Shown: positions 8,675 to 19,091 of the stretch, piece by piece
How positions within the stretch are numbered: position 1 is the stretch's first letter
Layout: each line of letters begins with the position of its first letter
NCBI GenBank assembly: GCA_963705955.1
Contig: CAVPLH010000006.1
Span: forward strand, 992,001 to 1,056,000
Source of the DNA: WHSW01 sp963705955
GTDB taxonomy: Bacteria > Actinomycetota > Thermoleophilia > Solirubrobacterales > 70-9
Direction: 5' to 3'
DNA length: 64,000 bases
The notes under the pieces: generated by a model
Database searches by the model: none
Told to the model about the DNA's origin: nothing
Seen by the model: only the letters and a program-made list of their open reading frames with translations
Program-made: the position numbers and the translations under genes

Positions 8675-9610
8675 CTACGTGGCTCGGGCCGCGTCGCGGA
8701 TCGCCGCCGCGGTCACCGTCGCGGCGACGGTTCCGACCGCGAGGCCTACGAAGCGGTCCGCGGTCGCGGGCGCTCCCGAGGCGAGACAGAAGGCGACGTC
8801 GCCGTCGACCTCGGAGAACACCGGGTCGACGGCACGGGCGACGCCCGCGCTCGCCATCCGCGCGACGCGCGAGCAGGACGGCTTGTCGAGCGGAGCGTCG
8901 GTGAGCACGCAGACGAGCGTCGTGTTGTGCTCCTCGAGCTCGCGCCAGTCCGGGGCCGTCCGCATCGCCGCGACCGTCGCCGCGGTCGACTCGCCCGCCT
9001 CGCCCTCCGCGCGCGGGCCTGCCAGCACCTCTCCGTCGGCGCCGATCAGATCGCCGAACGCGTTCGCGACCGCGAGCGCAGCCACCGTGTGGCCGACCCC
9101 GGTCCTCGCCGCGGCGTAGCCGACACCGGTCGGCGTGGCGCCCGCGCGCCCGAGGATCTTCCCGACCGCGGCCCCGGTCCCGGCCCCGACCCGCCCTCGC
9201 TCCGGGACACCCGGCGCGGCCTTCTCGCAGGCGGCATAGCCCGCCTCGGAGCCGGGCCGCGCCGCCGGGTCGCCGACGGCGAGGTCGTAGATGACCGCCG
9301 CCGGGACGATCGGCATGAGGCCGCTCGGCGTCGGGTAGCCGCGGCCTCGCTCCTCGCACCACCGCATCACTCCGTCGGCCGCCGCGAGCCCGAAGGCGCT
9401 GCCCCCGGTGAGCGTCACCGCGGTCACCTCGTGGGCGCCGGCGAGCGGCCCGATCACGTCCGTCTCGCGGGTCCCGGGACCGCCGCCGCGAACGTCCACG
9501 CCGCCGCGAGCGTCCGGCGGTGCGATCACGACGGTGCAACCGGTAGCGCCCGCGGAATCGGTCCAGTGCCCGATCAAGAAGCCGTCCGGCGGCGCGATCG
9601 GCTCGCTCAT
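8675..9610 (-). CDS. P1 family (DmpA/BapA-type) aminopeptidase-like protein
   Basis: This is a member of the Ntn-hydrolase-like P1 family, which includes aminopeptidases and beta-aminopeptidases that self-cleave. The N-terminal part has VRGGGPGTRETD and LTGGSAFGLAAADGVMRW, typical of the family. HNTTLVCVLTDAPL in the C-terminal half corresponds to the region of the new N-terminus and nucleophile after cleavage, here Thr. The protein has 311 residues. Its ATG at 9610 overlaps the mutM stop by four bases (ATGA), so translation is probably coupled. The substrate is not predictable. Confidence 0.82.
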   Translation of the reverse strand: MSEPIAPPDGFLIGHWTDSAGATGCTVVIAPPDARGGVDVRGGGPGTRETDVIGPLAGAHEVTAVTLTGGSAFGLAAADGVMRWCEERGRGYPTPSGLMPIVPAAVIYDLAVGDPAARPGSEAGYAACEKAAPGVPERGRVGAGTGAAVGKILGRAGATPTGVGYAAARTGVGHTVAALAVANAFGDLIGADGEVLAGPRAEGEAGESTAATVAAMRTAPDWRELEEHNTTLVCVLTDAPLDKPSCSRVARMASAGVARAVDPVFSEVDGDVAFCLASGAPATADRFVGLAVGTVAATVTAAAIRDAARAT

Positions 9611-10533
9611 CTGCGCTTCGTCCTCCCACGGCGCCGGCGGGCTCGGAGCCGCGTCTGGCACCCCGGACAGAAGTAGGTCGAGCGCCCGGCGACGACGACG
9701 CGCCGGATCTCGCTGCCGCACCGGACGCACTCCTGGCCCTCGCGCGTGTGGACCAGGAACTCGTCCTGCATCGAGCCGCGCTCGCCGCGCGCGTCGCGGT
9801 AGTCGTCGATCGACGAGCCGCCGTTCGCGAGACCCGCCTCGAGCGCCGCGACGATCCCCTCGCGGAGCGCCTCGCAGTGCACCGGCTTCATCGAGCCCGC
9901 GGGCGAGAGCGGATGAAGCTCGGCCCGGAACAGCGCCTCATCGGCGTAGATGTTGCCGATCCCGGCGATCCCCGTCTGATTGAGCAGAAACGACTTCAGC
10001 GGCGCTCGCCGGCCGGCGGCGAGCCGGCACAGCGCCTCCGCCGTGAGCGCGTCCTCGAGCGGCTCGATCCCGAGCCTGGTGGCGAAGTAATCGTCGAGCT
10101 CGCCCGGGCCGAGGACGGCCGCGTGACCGAACCGTCGCGGGTCGGTGAACCAGAGCTCGGAGCCGTCGTCGAGGAGGATCCGAGCGCGCAGATGCCGCGC
10201 GTCGGGGGCCGCCTCGTAGAGGCGCGGCCCGCCGAATCGCTCGCCATCCATCAGGTCGGTGACCTCTCCGGCGCCGGGCGCCCGGAGCAGCAGATTCCCC
10301 GTCATCCGCAGGTGCATGACGAGCGTCGCGCCGTCGTCGAGCCCGACCAGCAGGTACTTGCCGCGGCGCCCGACCGACTCGATCCGCCGGCCGGCGAGCG
10401 CCTCGGCCACCGGGCCCGTGGGCAGCGGTCGCGTCCAGCGCTCGTCGAGCACCTCGGCGCCCTCGATCGTCCGCCCGACGACCTCGGGCTCGAGCTGCGC
10501 GCGCACGGTCTCGACCTCGGGCAACTCGGGCAT
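9607..10533 (-). CDS. mutM: Formamidopyrimidine-DNA glycosylase (Fpg/MutM)
   Basis: This bifunctional base-excision enzyme removes oxidised purines such as 8-oxoguanine and cuts the strand. The N-terminal catalytic Pro and Glu are in MPELPEVETV, so the ATG at 10533 is the start. A conserved lysine is in GRRGKYLLV. The helix-two-turn-helix contains NQTGIAGIGNIYADE. The C-terminal zinc finger is formed by CVRCG and CPGCQ. The Arg/Lys-rich tail is longer than usual. It is cotranscribed with the P1 peptidase gene. Confidence 0.95.
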   Translation of the reverse strand: MPELPEVETVRAQLEPEVVGRTIEGAEVLDERWTRPLPTGPVAEALAGRRIESVGRRGKYLLVGLDDGATLVMHLRMTGNLLLRAPGAGEVTDLMDGERFGGPRLYEAAPDARHLRARILLDDGSELWFTDPRRFGHAAVLGPGELDDYFATRLGIEPLEDALTAEALCRLAAGRRAPLKSFLLNQTGIAGIGNIYADEALFRAELHPLSPAGSMKPVHCEALREGIVAALEAGLANGGSSIDDYRDARGERGSMQDEFLVHTREGQECVRCGSEIRRVVVAGRSTYFCPGCQTRLRARRRRGRTKRR

Positions 10534-10590
10534 CCGTCTATCTAACAAGAGCGCCCGCGCGTCCGCCCTCGAGCGGGACCGAGCCGGCGC

Positions 10591-11565
10591 TCAGGCGTTG
10601 GCGCGCGGATGGGCCTTGAAGTAGACCTCCTTGATCCGCTCGCGCGAGAGGTGCGTGTAGAGCTGGGTGGTCGCGACGTCGGCGTGGCCGAGCATCTCCT
10701 GGACCGAGCGCAGGTCGCAGCCACCGGTGAGCAGATGGGTGGCGAAGGTGTGGCGCAGCGTGTGCGGGCTCATCTTCTCGGCGAGCCCTGCCTCCTTCGC
10801 GTGGCGCTGGATGATCTTGTAGAGGCCCTGGCGGGTCAGCCCGCCGCCGCGGAAGTTGACGAACAGCTTGCGCTCCATGCGCTCCCCGACGAGCTCGGCG
10901 CGGGCGGCTCGCAGGTAGCGCTCGATCGCGCGCGCCGCCTCGCGCCCGAGCGGCACGATCCGCTCCTTCGAACCCTTGCCGTGCGGCCGCACGAACCCGC
11001 GGCGCAGGTCGACGTCGCCGGTCTCGAGCCCGATCGCCTCCGAGGCGCGCAGCCCGCACCCGTACATCACCTCGAGCAGCGCCCTGTCGCGGACGGAGAT
11101 CGGATCGGGCCCCCGCGCCGTCTCGAGCAGCTTCGTCACCTCGGCGTGGCTGAGGACGTGGGGGAGCTTGCGGCTCTTCGTCGGCGGGGTCAGCGACGCG
11201 GTCGGATCGTCGACGATCAGCTCCTCGCGCCGCAGGTGCCTGTAGAAGGAACGCAGGCAGGCCGTCTTCCGGTTGATCGTCGCCGGCGAGCATCCCGCCC
11301 GCCCGCCGTTGCCGTCCGCGTCGGGCGTGACGCCGGTCGCGAGATCGGCGAGGAAGTCGGCGACGTCGGCCCGCGCGACCTCGGTCGCGTCCCGGTCGCG
11401 CGCGGCGAGGAAGGCGCCGAACTGAAGCAGGTCGGTGCGGTATGCGTCGAGCGTGTTGCGAGCCAGGCCGCGCTCGAACTCCAGGTAGGCGAGGAAGTCC
11501 AGCACCAGCGCCTCGAAGCGCGCGTCCGTCTCGCGCGCCTCGGGTTTGGGTACCGCGATCGCCAT
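10591..11565 (-). CDS. xerD: Site-specific tyrosine recombinase XerD
   Basis: This resolves chromosome dimers at dif together with XerC and FtsK. The 324-residue protein has an N-terminal SAM-like core-binding domain (residues 15-115) and a catalytic domain with R173 (GLRASEA), K197, H268 and R271 (HTLRH), H294 and the nucleophile Y303 (QLYTHL). All catalytic residues are present. An insertion near residues 78-93, rich in Gly and Asp, is unusual. The ATG at 11565 is the first start before the conserved N-terminal helix. The position next to a Nudix gene matches the actinobacterial recN-xerD block. Confidence 0.92.
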   Translation of the reverse strand: MAIAVPKPEARETDARFEALVLDFLAYLEFERGLARNTLDAYRTDLLQFGAFLAARDRDATEVARADVADFLADLATGVTPDADGNGGRAGCSPATINRKTACLRSFYRHLRREELIVDDPTASLTPPTKSRKLPHVLSHAEVTKLLETARGPDPISVRDRALLEVMYGCGLRASEAIGLETGDVDLRRGFVRPHGKGSKERIVPLGREAARAIERYLRAARAELVGERMERKLFVNFRGGGLTRQGLYKIIQRHAKEAGLAEKMSPHTLRHTFATHLLTGGCDLRSVQEMLGHADVATTQLYTHLSRERIKEVYFKAHPRANA

Positions 11566-11651
11566 GGGCCGAGGTTCTCGCGGCCGCCCTGCGCCCCTTC
11601 CGGTGCAAGAGCCCGGCCAGCCCGCGGGCGACGATGTAGCCTCGCGCACCG

Positions 11652-12523
11652 ATGCCGGCCCTGCCCCGCCCTCCGTTGAAGCTGGCTCGCCGTGTCGGCG
11701 AGCTCGATCGCCGAGGATCCCTGGGGTCATTACGACCGGATCGGGGCGGTCGCACGGTCGCGGATCGACGCCGGTCTGCCCGAAGGCTGGGACTGGACCG
11801 GCAAGCGGGCTCTCGACTTCGGCTGCGGTGTCGGTCGCATGCTCTGCCAGTACGCCGACGAGGCCGAGACGGGCCGAGCTCTGGGGGTGCGACATCGACC
11901 GACCGAGCGTCGACTGGATGCGCAGCGAGCTCGAGCCTCCGTTTCATCCCTTCCTCTGCACCGAGGCGCCCGTTCTGCCCCAGCCCGACGGCTTCTTCGA
12001 CCTCGTCTGGGCGATCTCCGTCTTCACCCACATGACCGATCGCTGGAGCGGCTGGCTGCGCGAGCTCCATCGGGTGCTCGCCGACGACGGGATCCTGATG
12101 ACCTCCTTCCTCGGACCCGGGATGTGGGCGGCGATCGGCGACGGGGCATGGGAGGAAGACCGGATCGGGATGTGCGTCATCCGGGCCGGGCAGCCGTGGT
12201 CGATCGGCGGGCCGACCGTCTTTCACTCCCAGTGGTGGCTGCGCGAGCACTGGGGACGCGCCTTCGACGTCGTCAGCATCCACCCGGGGACGGCGCCCTC
12301 CGATCACGGTTGGGTGGTGCTGCGAAAGCGATCCGGCGCGATCACCACGGAGGAGCTCGAGCGAGTCGCCGACGACCCGCGCGAGGTCGACGCGCTGCGC
12401 CACAACCTCGAGCTGCTGCACGCCGAGGATCGCCGCCTGCGCCCCCGCTATCTGCGGATCACACGCTTCCCGCAGCTCACCGCGGCGCGCTGGTGGGCGA
12501 AGCGGCTACGGGCCAAGCTCTAG
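11652..12523 (+). CDS. Class I SAM-dependent methyltransferase (two frameshifts)
   Basis: This is a methyltransferase of the Methyltransf_11/25 type. The SAM motif RALDFGCGVGRML is followed, in the next frame, by LWGCDIDRPSVDW (acidic loop) and by FDLVWAISVFTHM (motif II). The reading frame changes near 11710, between LARRVGELD and AEDPWGHYD, and again near 11880, between DEAETG and AELWGCD. Each shift equals one extra base. Joined, the product is about 290 residues. The 3' end overlaps the Nudix gene tail to tail by 18 bases. The substrate is unknown; decay or sequence error are both possible. Confidence 0.75.
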
Positions 12524-13030
12524 CCGGAACAGCAGGAGGCCGATCAGCGACTTCGAGTCGGCGCATTCGGCGATCGCCTCGTCGAGGTCGTCGATCGCCC
12601 ACTCGACGATCTCGATCCGTTCGTCGGGCTCCGGACGGTGCTCGGCGACCGGCTCGAGGCCGGTCGCGACGAAGATCGTCACCTCCTCCGCGGCGAACCC
12701 GGGGGAGGTGTAGAAGCGCTTCAGCTGACGCCACTCGCGGGCCGCGATCCCGATCTCCTCGATCAGCTCCCGCCGCGCGCATTCGAGTCGCGACTCGCCG
12801 TCGACGTCGAGCTTTCCGGCCGGCAGCTCGAGCAGCGCCGGCTCGCCGACCGCCTCGCGCGGTTGGCGCACCAGCCAGATCGTCTCGTCGTCGTGGGCGA
12901 GAATCGCGACCGCGCCGGGGTGCGCGACGATCTCGCGCTCCGCCGTCTCGCCGTCGGCGTAGCGAAACTCCTCGACGCGCACGCTGGCGATCGTTCCGTC
13001 GTAGACGGTTCTCGAGGAGATCCTCTCCAT
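12506..13030 (-). CDS. Nudix hydrolase, ADP-ribose pyrophosphatase type
   Basis: This 174-residue protein is a Nudix hydrolase. The Nudix box spans residues 72-94, with G72 and the RELIEEIG element at 87-94. The flanking layout, a beta domain before the box and LVRQPREAVGEPALLELPAG just upstream of it, is that of ADP-ribose pyrophosphatases. The same gene type sits next to xerD and pyrG in mycobacteria (the Rv1700 position), which supports the assignment by synteny. It is nine bases downstream of the DUF3866 gene and likely cotranscribed with it. Confidence 0.87.
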   Translation of the reverse strand: MERISSRTVYDGTIASVRVEEFRYADGETAEREIVAHPGAVAILAHDDETIWLVRQPREAVGEPALLELPAGKLDVDGESRLECARRELIEEIGIAAREWRQLKRFYTSPGFAAEEVTIFVATGLEPVAEHRPEPDERIEIVEWAIDDLDEAIAECADSKSLIGLLLFRLELGP

Positions 13031-13039
13031 CCTGCCTCA

Positions 13040-14106
13040 CTACCCGTTCGCGGCTGCGGCGAGCGCCCGGCCGCTCGCCAGCGGTGCGGCGAAGAAGAGC
13101 GGATCGTCGGCAAGCGGTCGGCCCATCGTCGTCGCCGGCAGGCCGCTGGCCGCGTAACCGTCGAGGTCGACCGGCTCGACGGCGAGGTCGTGGCGCCCGG
13201 TGCAGATCTCGATCAGGTCGTCGAGCGCGGCCTGCGCGGACCCGCCCTCCGGCGCCTGTTCGGCGAGCAGCGGCCATCCCTCGAGCTCGGCCTCGGGAAC
13301 CGGGACGCGAACCGGGGCCAGGAGCAGCTCGAGCACCGACGCCGAGTGGTGGCTGAGTCCGCGGTGACGAGCCCGCTCGTCGGAGCTCGAGAGGCGCGGG
13401 CAGAGCAGCGTCGGCAAGCCGAGCGCGAGCGCGGCGTGGGCGCCGTCGAGCGCGGCCATGCCCCCGTGCCCGAGCCGTGTCGCCGAACCGACGATCCCGG
13501 GCCCCGGCCCGACCACGATCGCGTCCCAGCCGAGCCGGCGCGCCGCGGCGTCGAGCGCTCCCGGCAGCGAGATCGCCTCGTGCTCCGCCCCGTACGCCGG
13601 TCCGGCGGTGATCACGCCGCAGAGCAGCCCGCGCTCGCGCAGCTCGGCGACGTCGCGCGAGAGCGCCGCCGCGAGCGCCCCGCCGGCCCCCTGGACGAAG
13701 CCGACCCGCAGGCCGGGCCGCTCCTGCGCCGCCGCCCACGCCACCGGTGCCAGGTGTCCGTGCAGCGAGATCACGACAGCGGGCGGCTTCGGACCCGCTC
13801 GCTGGTCGCGGACTCGTCGACCTCGACCGGATCGACGGGATGCTGCAGCGAGGTGTAGTTGAGCTTCATCACGTGCACGCCGTCGGCATCACCACGGTCG
13901 AGGCCGCGGCTCAGGTTGGCGTGGACGAGGTCGAACCCCCCGGAGCCGAGTCCGAGGTCGCGAGCCTCGGTGTTGACGATCACCTCGTCGCCGACCTCGA
14001 CCTCCCCGACCAGCTTCTGGTCGGCCCAGGCGGCGCGGCGCTCGTCGCCCACCTCGACCGTGAGCGGATCGGTCGAGACGACGATCCCGCGGCGCAGCTT
14101 CAGCAT
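13040..14106 (-). CDS. DUF3866 family protein (split by a frame change)
   Basis: This family has no assigned function. The first 112 codons (from ATG 14106) carry RRGIVVSTDPLTVEVGDE and HVMKLNYTSLQHPV, the family N-terminus. The rest, from ISLHGHLAPVAWAA, continues in another frame to 13040. The break near 13790 ends the first frame in a TGA that overlaps an in-frame GTG as GTGA, so two coupled genes are formally possible, but known members are one chain of about 350 residues. I treat it as one gene. It lies between the M20 peptidase and Nudix genes in one operon. Confidence 0.7.
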
Positions 14107-14113
14107 CGACGGC

Positions 14114-15230
14114 TCAGCATTCGGCGTCCCCGGCGAGCTCCACGATCGCCTCACAGACGTCCAGCATCTCGGTCAGCCGCGCGGCGCCGACGCTCTCCTG
14201 CGGGGTGTGGTTCGCCTCGGTGCCGTTGGCGAGCAGGACGCAGTCGAACCCGCGGGCGACGAGCGCGTTCGCGTCGCTCCCGCCGCCGGTGACGACGCGG
14301 CGCGGCTCGTGGCCGGCGCGCCGCAGGGCCTCCGTCGCGACGCGAACGGCCGCGGAGCCCGGCGGCTGGCGGTAGCCGCGGAAGACCTCGGTGACGTCGA
14401 CGTCGAGATCGCACCCGTGCTCGCTCGCCCCCCAGGTGCAGGCGTCGAGCATCGCCGCGATCACCGCGGCGATCCTGCCCTGATCGAGCGAGCGTGCCTC
14501 GCACTCGATCGCACAGCGGCCGGCGACGACGTTGGTCGCGGTGCCACCGGCGATCACGCCGACGTTCGCCGTCGTCTCGTTGTCGAGTCGCCCGAGCTCC
14601 ATCGCGCCGATCGCCGCGGCGGCCGCCTCGATCGCCGAGTGGCCGTCCTCGGGCCGGATCCCGGCGTGAGCCTCCACCCCCTCGAACTCGGCGACCAGCC
14701 GCTGATGGGTGGGCGCGGCGACGATCAGCTCGCCGATCGGGCTCGCGTGGTCGAGCACGTAGCCGAACGGGGCCCGCAGCGAGCCGAGATCGAGTTCCTT
14801 GGCGCCCCGAAGGCCGTCCTCCTCGGCGACCGTGAACGCGAGCTCGATCCCCGCCGCGGGCGCCGCGCCTGCGGCCCGCGCGGCGAGCTCGATCAACACC
14901 GCGACCGCCGCCTTGTCGTCGGCGCCGAGGATCGTCTCGCCGCGACTGCGGAAGACGCCGTCGGCGAGCTCGACCTCGATCGGCTCGTCGTGCGGCACCG
15001 TGTCGAGGTGGGCGCAGAACATCACCCACCCCTCCCCCGTCCCCGGGATCCGTGCGACCAGGTTGCCGGCGCCCGCCCGGGCAGGCTCGGCCGCGTCCGT
15101 CCTCGATCACGTCGACCCCGAGCGACCGAAGCTCGGCCGCCACCGCATCGGCCGCCGCCCGCTCGGAGCCGGTCGGGCTCGGAATCTCGCAGAGCCGCGC
15201 GAAGCGGTCGAGGAGGCGCGATTCGCTCAC
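14114..15230 (-). CDS. M20 family metallopeptidase, peptidase T-like (one frameshift)
   Basis: This is a two-zinc aminopeptidase or hydrolase of the M20 family. Metal ligands are visible in FCAHLDTVP (His and Asp), GADDKAAVA (bridging Asp), AEEDGL (catalytic Glu and ligand) and NHTPQE near the C-terminus. The first 40 codons, from GTG 15230, are in a different frame: one extra G near 15104 separates DVIED from AAEPARAGAGNL. The GTG overlaps the stop of the upstream SnoaL-like gene (GTGA). The product is about 370 residues. Substrate specificity is unknown. Confidence 0.82.
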
Positions 15231-15617
15231 GAGACCGAGGCGATGGCGGCGTCGGCCGCCTGACGCCCGATGTGGTTGTGCATCCGGTACAACCGGCCCT
15301 CGCGCAACTCGACCACCCACGCCGCCGGCTGGTCGAGGTCGATCCCGGACTTCCGGCCGCGCCCGTGGATCGATCCGATGACGAGGACGCGTCGATCCTC
15401 GAGAACGCGGGCCTCAGAGATCTCGACCCGCCAGGAGTCGAACTGGTCGTCGATCTCCGCCGCCCAGCGCCGGACGCCCTCGCTCCCGCGATAGACAGTG
15501 CTCGTCAGCTGCGAGTGAATCTCGACCTCGGGGTCGATCTCCTCGCTGGACAACCTCGCGGTCACCGGAGTTCCAGCGCGCCCAGAGGCCGCGAACCACC
15601 TGCGCCTCGTCGCCCAT
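15227..15617 (-). CDS. SnoaL-like/NTF2-fold small protein (one frameshift)
   Basis: This is a small alpha+beta barrel protein of the SnoaL/NTF2 type, about 130 residues. The N-terminal helix VVRGLWARWNSGDRE and the following IDPEVEIHS, YRGSEGVRRWAAEID and the strand-rich C-terminus match that fold. The frame shifts by one base near 15552, between the first helix and EEIDPEV. Such proteins are enzymes (isomerases, hydratases) or ligand binders, and nothing here indicates which. It is the first gene of a short operon that continues into the M20 peptidase. Confidence 0.7.
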
Positions 15618-15646
15618 GGCGACAGGCTATGCGAGTCGCGACCGGC

Positions 15647-17335
<1,689 letters not shown>

Positions 17336-17339
17336 CGCT

Positions 17340-18185
17340 TCAATCACCCCGATTCACTCTGCCGAGCGAGTCTAGCCAGCGCAGTGGCGGAACGGTTTCG
17401 ATCGCCGCCGATATCGACCGGAACTCGCCGTAGAGGGTGAGCCCGGCGACGATCGCCAGCGCGACCCAGCGCCCGGAGTCGCCGAGCGTCGTCAGCAGCG
17501 AGATCCCGGCCAGAGCGCCGACCAGGTTCGAGCCCGTGTCGCCGAGCATCGCCCGCTCGCGCAGGGTGAACCAGCAGACGACGGCCACCGGCCCGACGAA
17601 GACGCCGAGCAACTCCAGCGGGGCGATCGTCCAGGCCCCGATGCAGAGCCCGGCGAGCAGGACCGAGAACGCTTTCTCGACCCGTCCCGGTCGCAGGTCG
17701 AGGAGGTTGAAGAGGTTGGTCGCGAGCAGCAGCAAGGCGAGATCGCCGAGGTAGTCGATCCCCTCTCGCCCGCGCCCGGAGACGACATAGGCGGCGAGCG
17801 CGAGCGCGCCGACCCCCTTGACCGCCCCGGTCGAGAAGCGCCCCGCGAGGACGGCTCGCGCGTGGCCCCGCCAGCCCCGCGCGCTGTCGGTCGCCGCCCC
17901 GCGACCGAGCGAGTCGTCGAGCAGCCCGAGCAGGGCCACCCCGAGGACGTAGACGATCCAGCCCCGGAGCTCCGGATCGAGCAGGTCGAGGTCGGCGCGG
18001 TCGTCGAGCACCGCCAGCGGCGCGAGCGCGATCAACGAGCAGGCGACCATCGGCGCCCCGGCCGGGAAGGCGACCGGCCGGCCGCGGTAGTTCTCGCGCG
18101 CCAGCCCGGATCTCAGCATGTCGCTCAGCCACGGGCCGAGCAACACCGCTGCCACCGCGGCCGAGACCAGCAGGCCGGAGAGCAT
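17340..18185 (-). CDS. MraY/WecA-like phospho-sugar transferase family membrane protein
   Basis: This is a polytopic membrane protein of the polyprenyl-phosphate N-acetyl-hexosamine-1-phosphate transferase superfamily. Visible superfamily motifs are the Asp pair in LLGLLDDSLG, the NLFNLLDLRPG loop (Asn, Asn, Asp) and LGDTGSN. At 281 residues it is shorter than MraY or WecA and has about eight hydrophobic segments. It sits between mctB and pyrG, with SteA further upstream, in a cell-envelope context. The ATG overlaps the mctB stop by one base. The nucleotide sugar and its end product are unknown. Confidence 0.8.
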   Translation of the reverse strand: MLSGLLVSAAVAAVLLGPWLSDMLRSGLARENYRGRPVAFPAGAPMVACSLIALAPLAVLDDRADLDLLDPELRGWIVYVLGVALLGLLDDSLGRGAATDSARGWRGHARAVLAGRFSTGAVKGVGALALAAYVVSGRGREGIDYLGDLALLLLATNLFNLLDLRPGRVEKAFSVLLAGLCIGAWTIAPLELLGVFVGPVAVVCWFTLRERAMLGDTGSNLVGALAGISLLTTLGDSGRWVALAIVAGLTLYGEFRSISAAIETVPPLRWLDSLGRVNRGD

Positions 18186-19060
18186 CAGCGACAGCGGGTG
18201 CTGCCCTGCGCCAGTAGGTCCGGTAGCAGGCTGTCGGCGCTGTCCTTGACGCCGTAGTTGCCCTCCGCGCAGTCGAGCGTGTAGACGAGCGCGACCTTGC
18301 CCGGCAGCTGGTTGACGTTGTCGACGCTGGCCGAGGCGTTGGCGTCGAAGAAAGTGATCGAGCTGTCGCTGGTGTCCGTAGTCTCGACTCCGACAACCGG
18401 CACCTTCGCGTCGGTCATCCCCCCGACCAGCTCGCTCTCGAGCTGGTCCGTATCGCGCTCCTCACGCGCCGACCCGGTCGGAGGGCGCTGGCGGACCACG
18501 ACGACCCCGTCGATCCTCCCCGGCTCGCCGCTGTAGCGGGTGAGCAGCGCCGCCCGCAGGCCGGCGAAGCCCTTGCCGCCGCGGACGAGCAACCGCCCGG
18601 AACGCTTCGCGGCGCGATCGAACGCCGTCCCTCGCGGGAGCGGGCGCTGCGAGCCACCTTGGGACGCGTCGGCGACCGCCCCCGGATCCGGGGGCTCCCG
18701 GACCACCGCGACCTCTGCCAGCTGGCCGCCGGATTGCTGCAGTGAGCTGCGCACGTCGGCGGCAATCGCGTCGTCGAGCCCGCCGAGCGCGACGAGAGCG
18801 ATCCGGCGGCCCTGCAGGCGTCCGTCGGCGAGCGCCGGCGCGGCGAGGCGGCTGAACTGCCCCTGCTCGCCGAGCTGCTGCTGGAGGTCGTCGACCTGCT
18901 CGCGGTAGTTGTCGATGTCGGCGTGCAGGCTGTGCTCGAGGCTGTCGGCCGTGCCGTTGACGATGTCGGAGCCGAACCCGACGCCGATCAGGATCCCGAC
19001 CGCAAGGGCGAAAAAGACCCCCGCCAGCGAGGCCGCGTGGTAGCGCGCCGAGTAACCCAT
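18185..19060 (-). CDS. mctB: MctB/SteB-like copper transport outer-envelope protein
   Basis: This belongs to the family of mycobacterial MctB (Rv1698), described as an outer-envelope channel-like protein linked to copper and, as SteB in corynebacteria, to SteA and cell separation. It has one N-terminal membrane helix (GVFFALAVGILIGVGFG), a coiled coil (NYREQVDDLQQQLGEQ) and a large alpha/beta extracytoplasmic domain. It follows steA after 31 bases, as in other actinobacteria. Copper transport is inferred from the family only; this lineage lacks an obvious mycolic outer membrane. Confidence 0.82.
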   Translation of the reverse strand: MGYSARYHAASLAGVFFALAVGILIGVGFGSDIVNGTADSLEHSLHADIDNYREQVDDLQQQLGEQGQFSRLAAPALADGRLQGRRIALVALGGLDDAIAADVRSSLQQSGGQLAEVAVVREPPDPGAVADASQGGSQRPLPRGTAFDRAAKRSGRLLVRGGKGFAGLRAALLTRYSGEPGRIDGVVVVRQRPPTGSAREERDTDQLESELVGGMTDAKVPVVGVETTDTSDSSITFFDANASASVDNVNQLPGKVALVYTLDCAEGNYGVKDSADSLLPDLLAQGSTRCR

Positions 19061-19091
19061 CAGCGGGGGTCGCTCACATCTCGCTCCGCGC

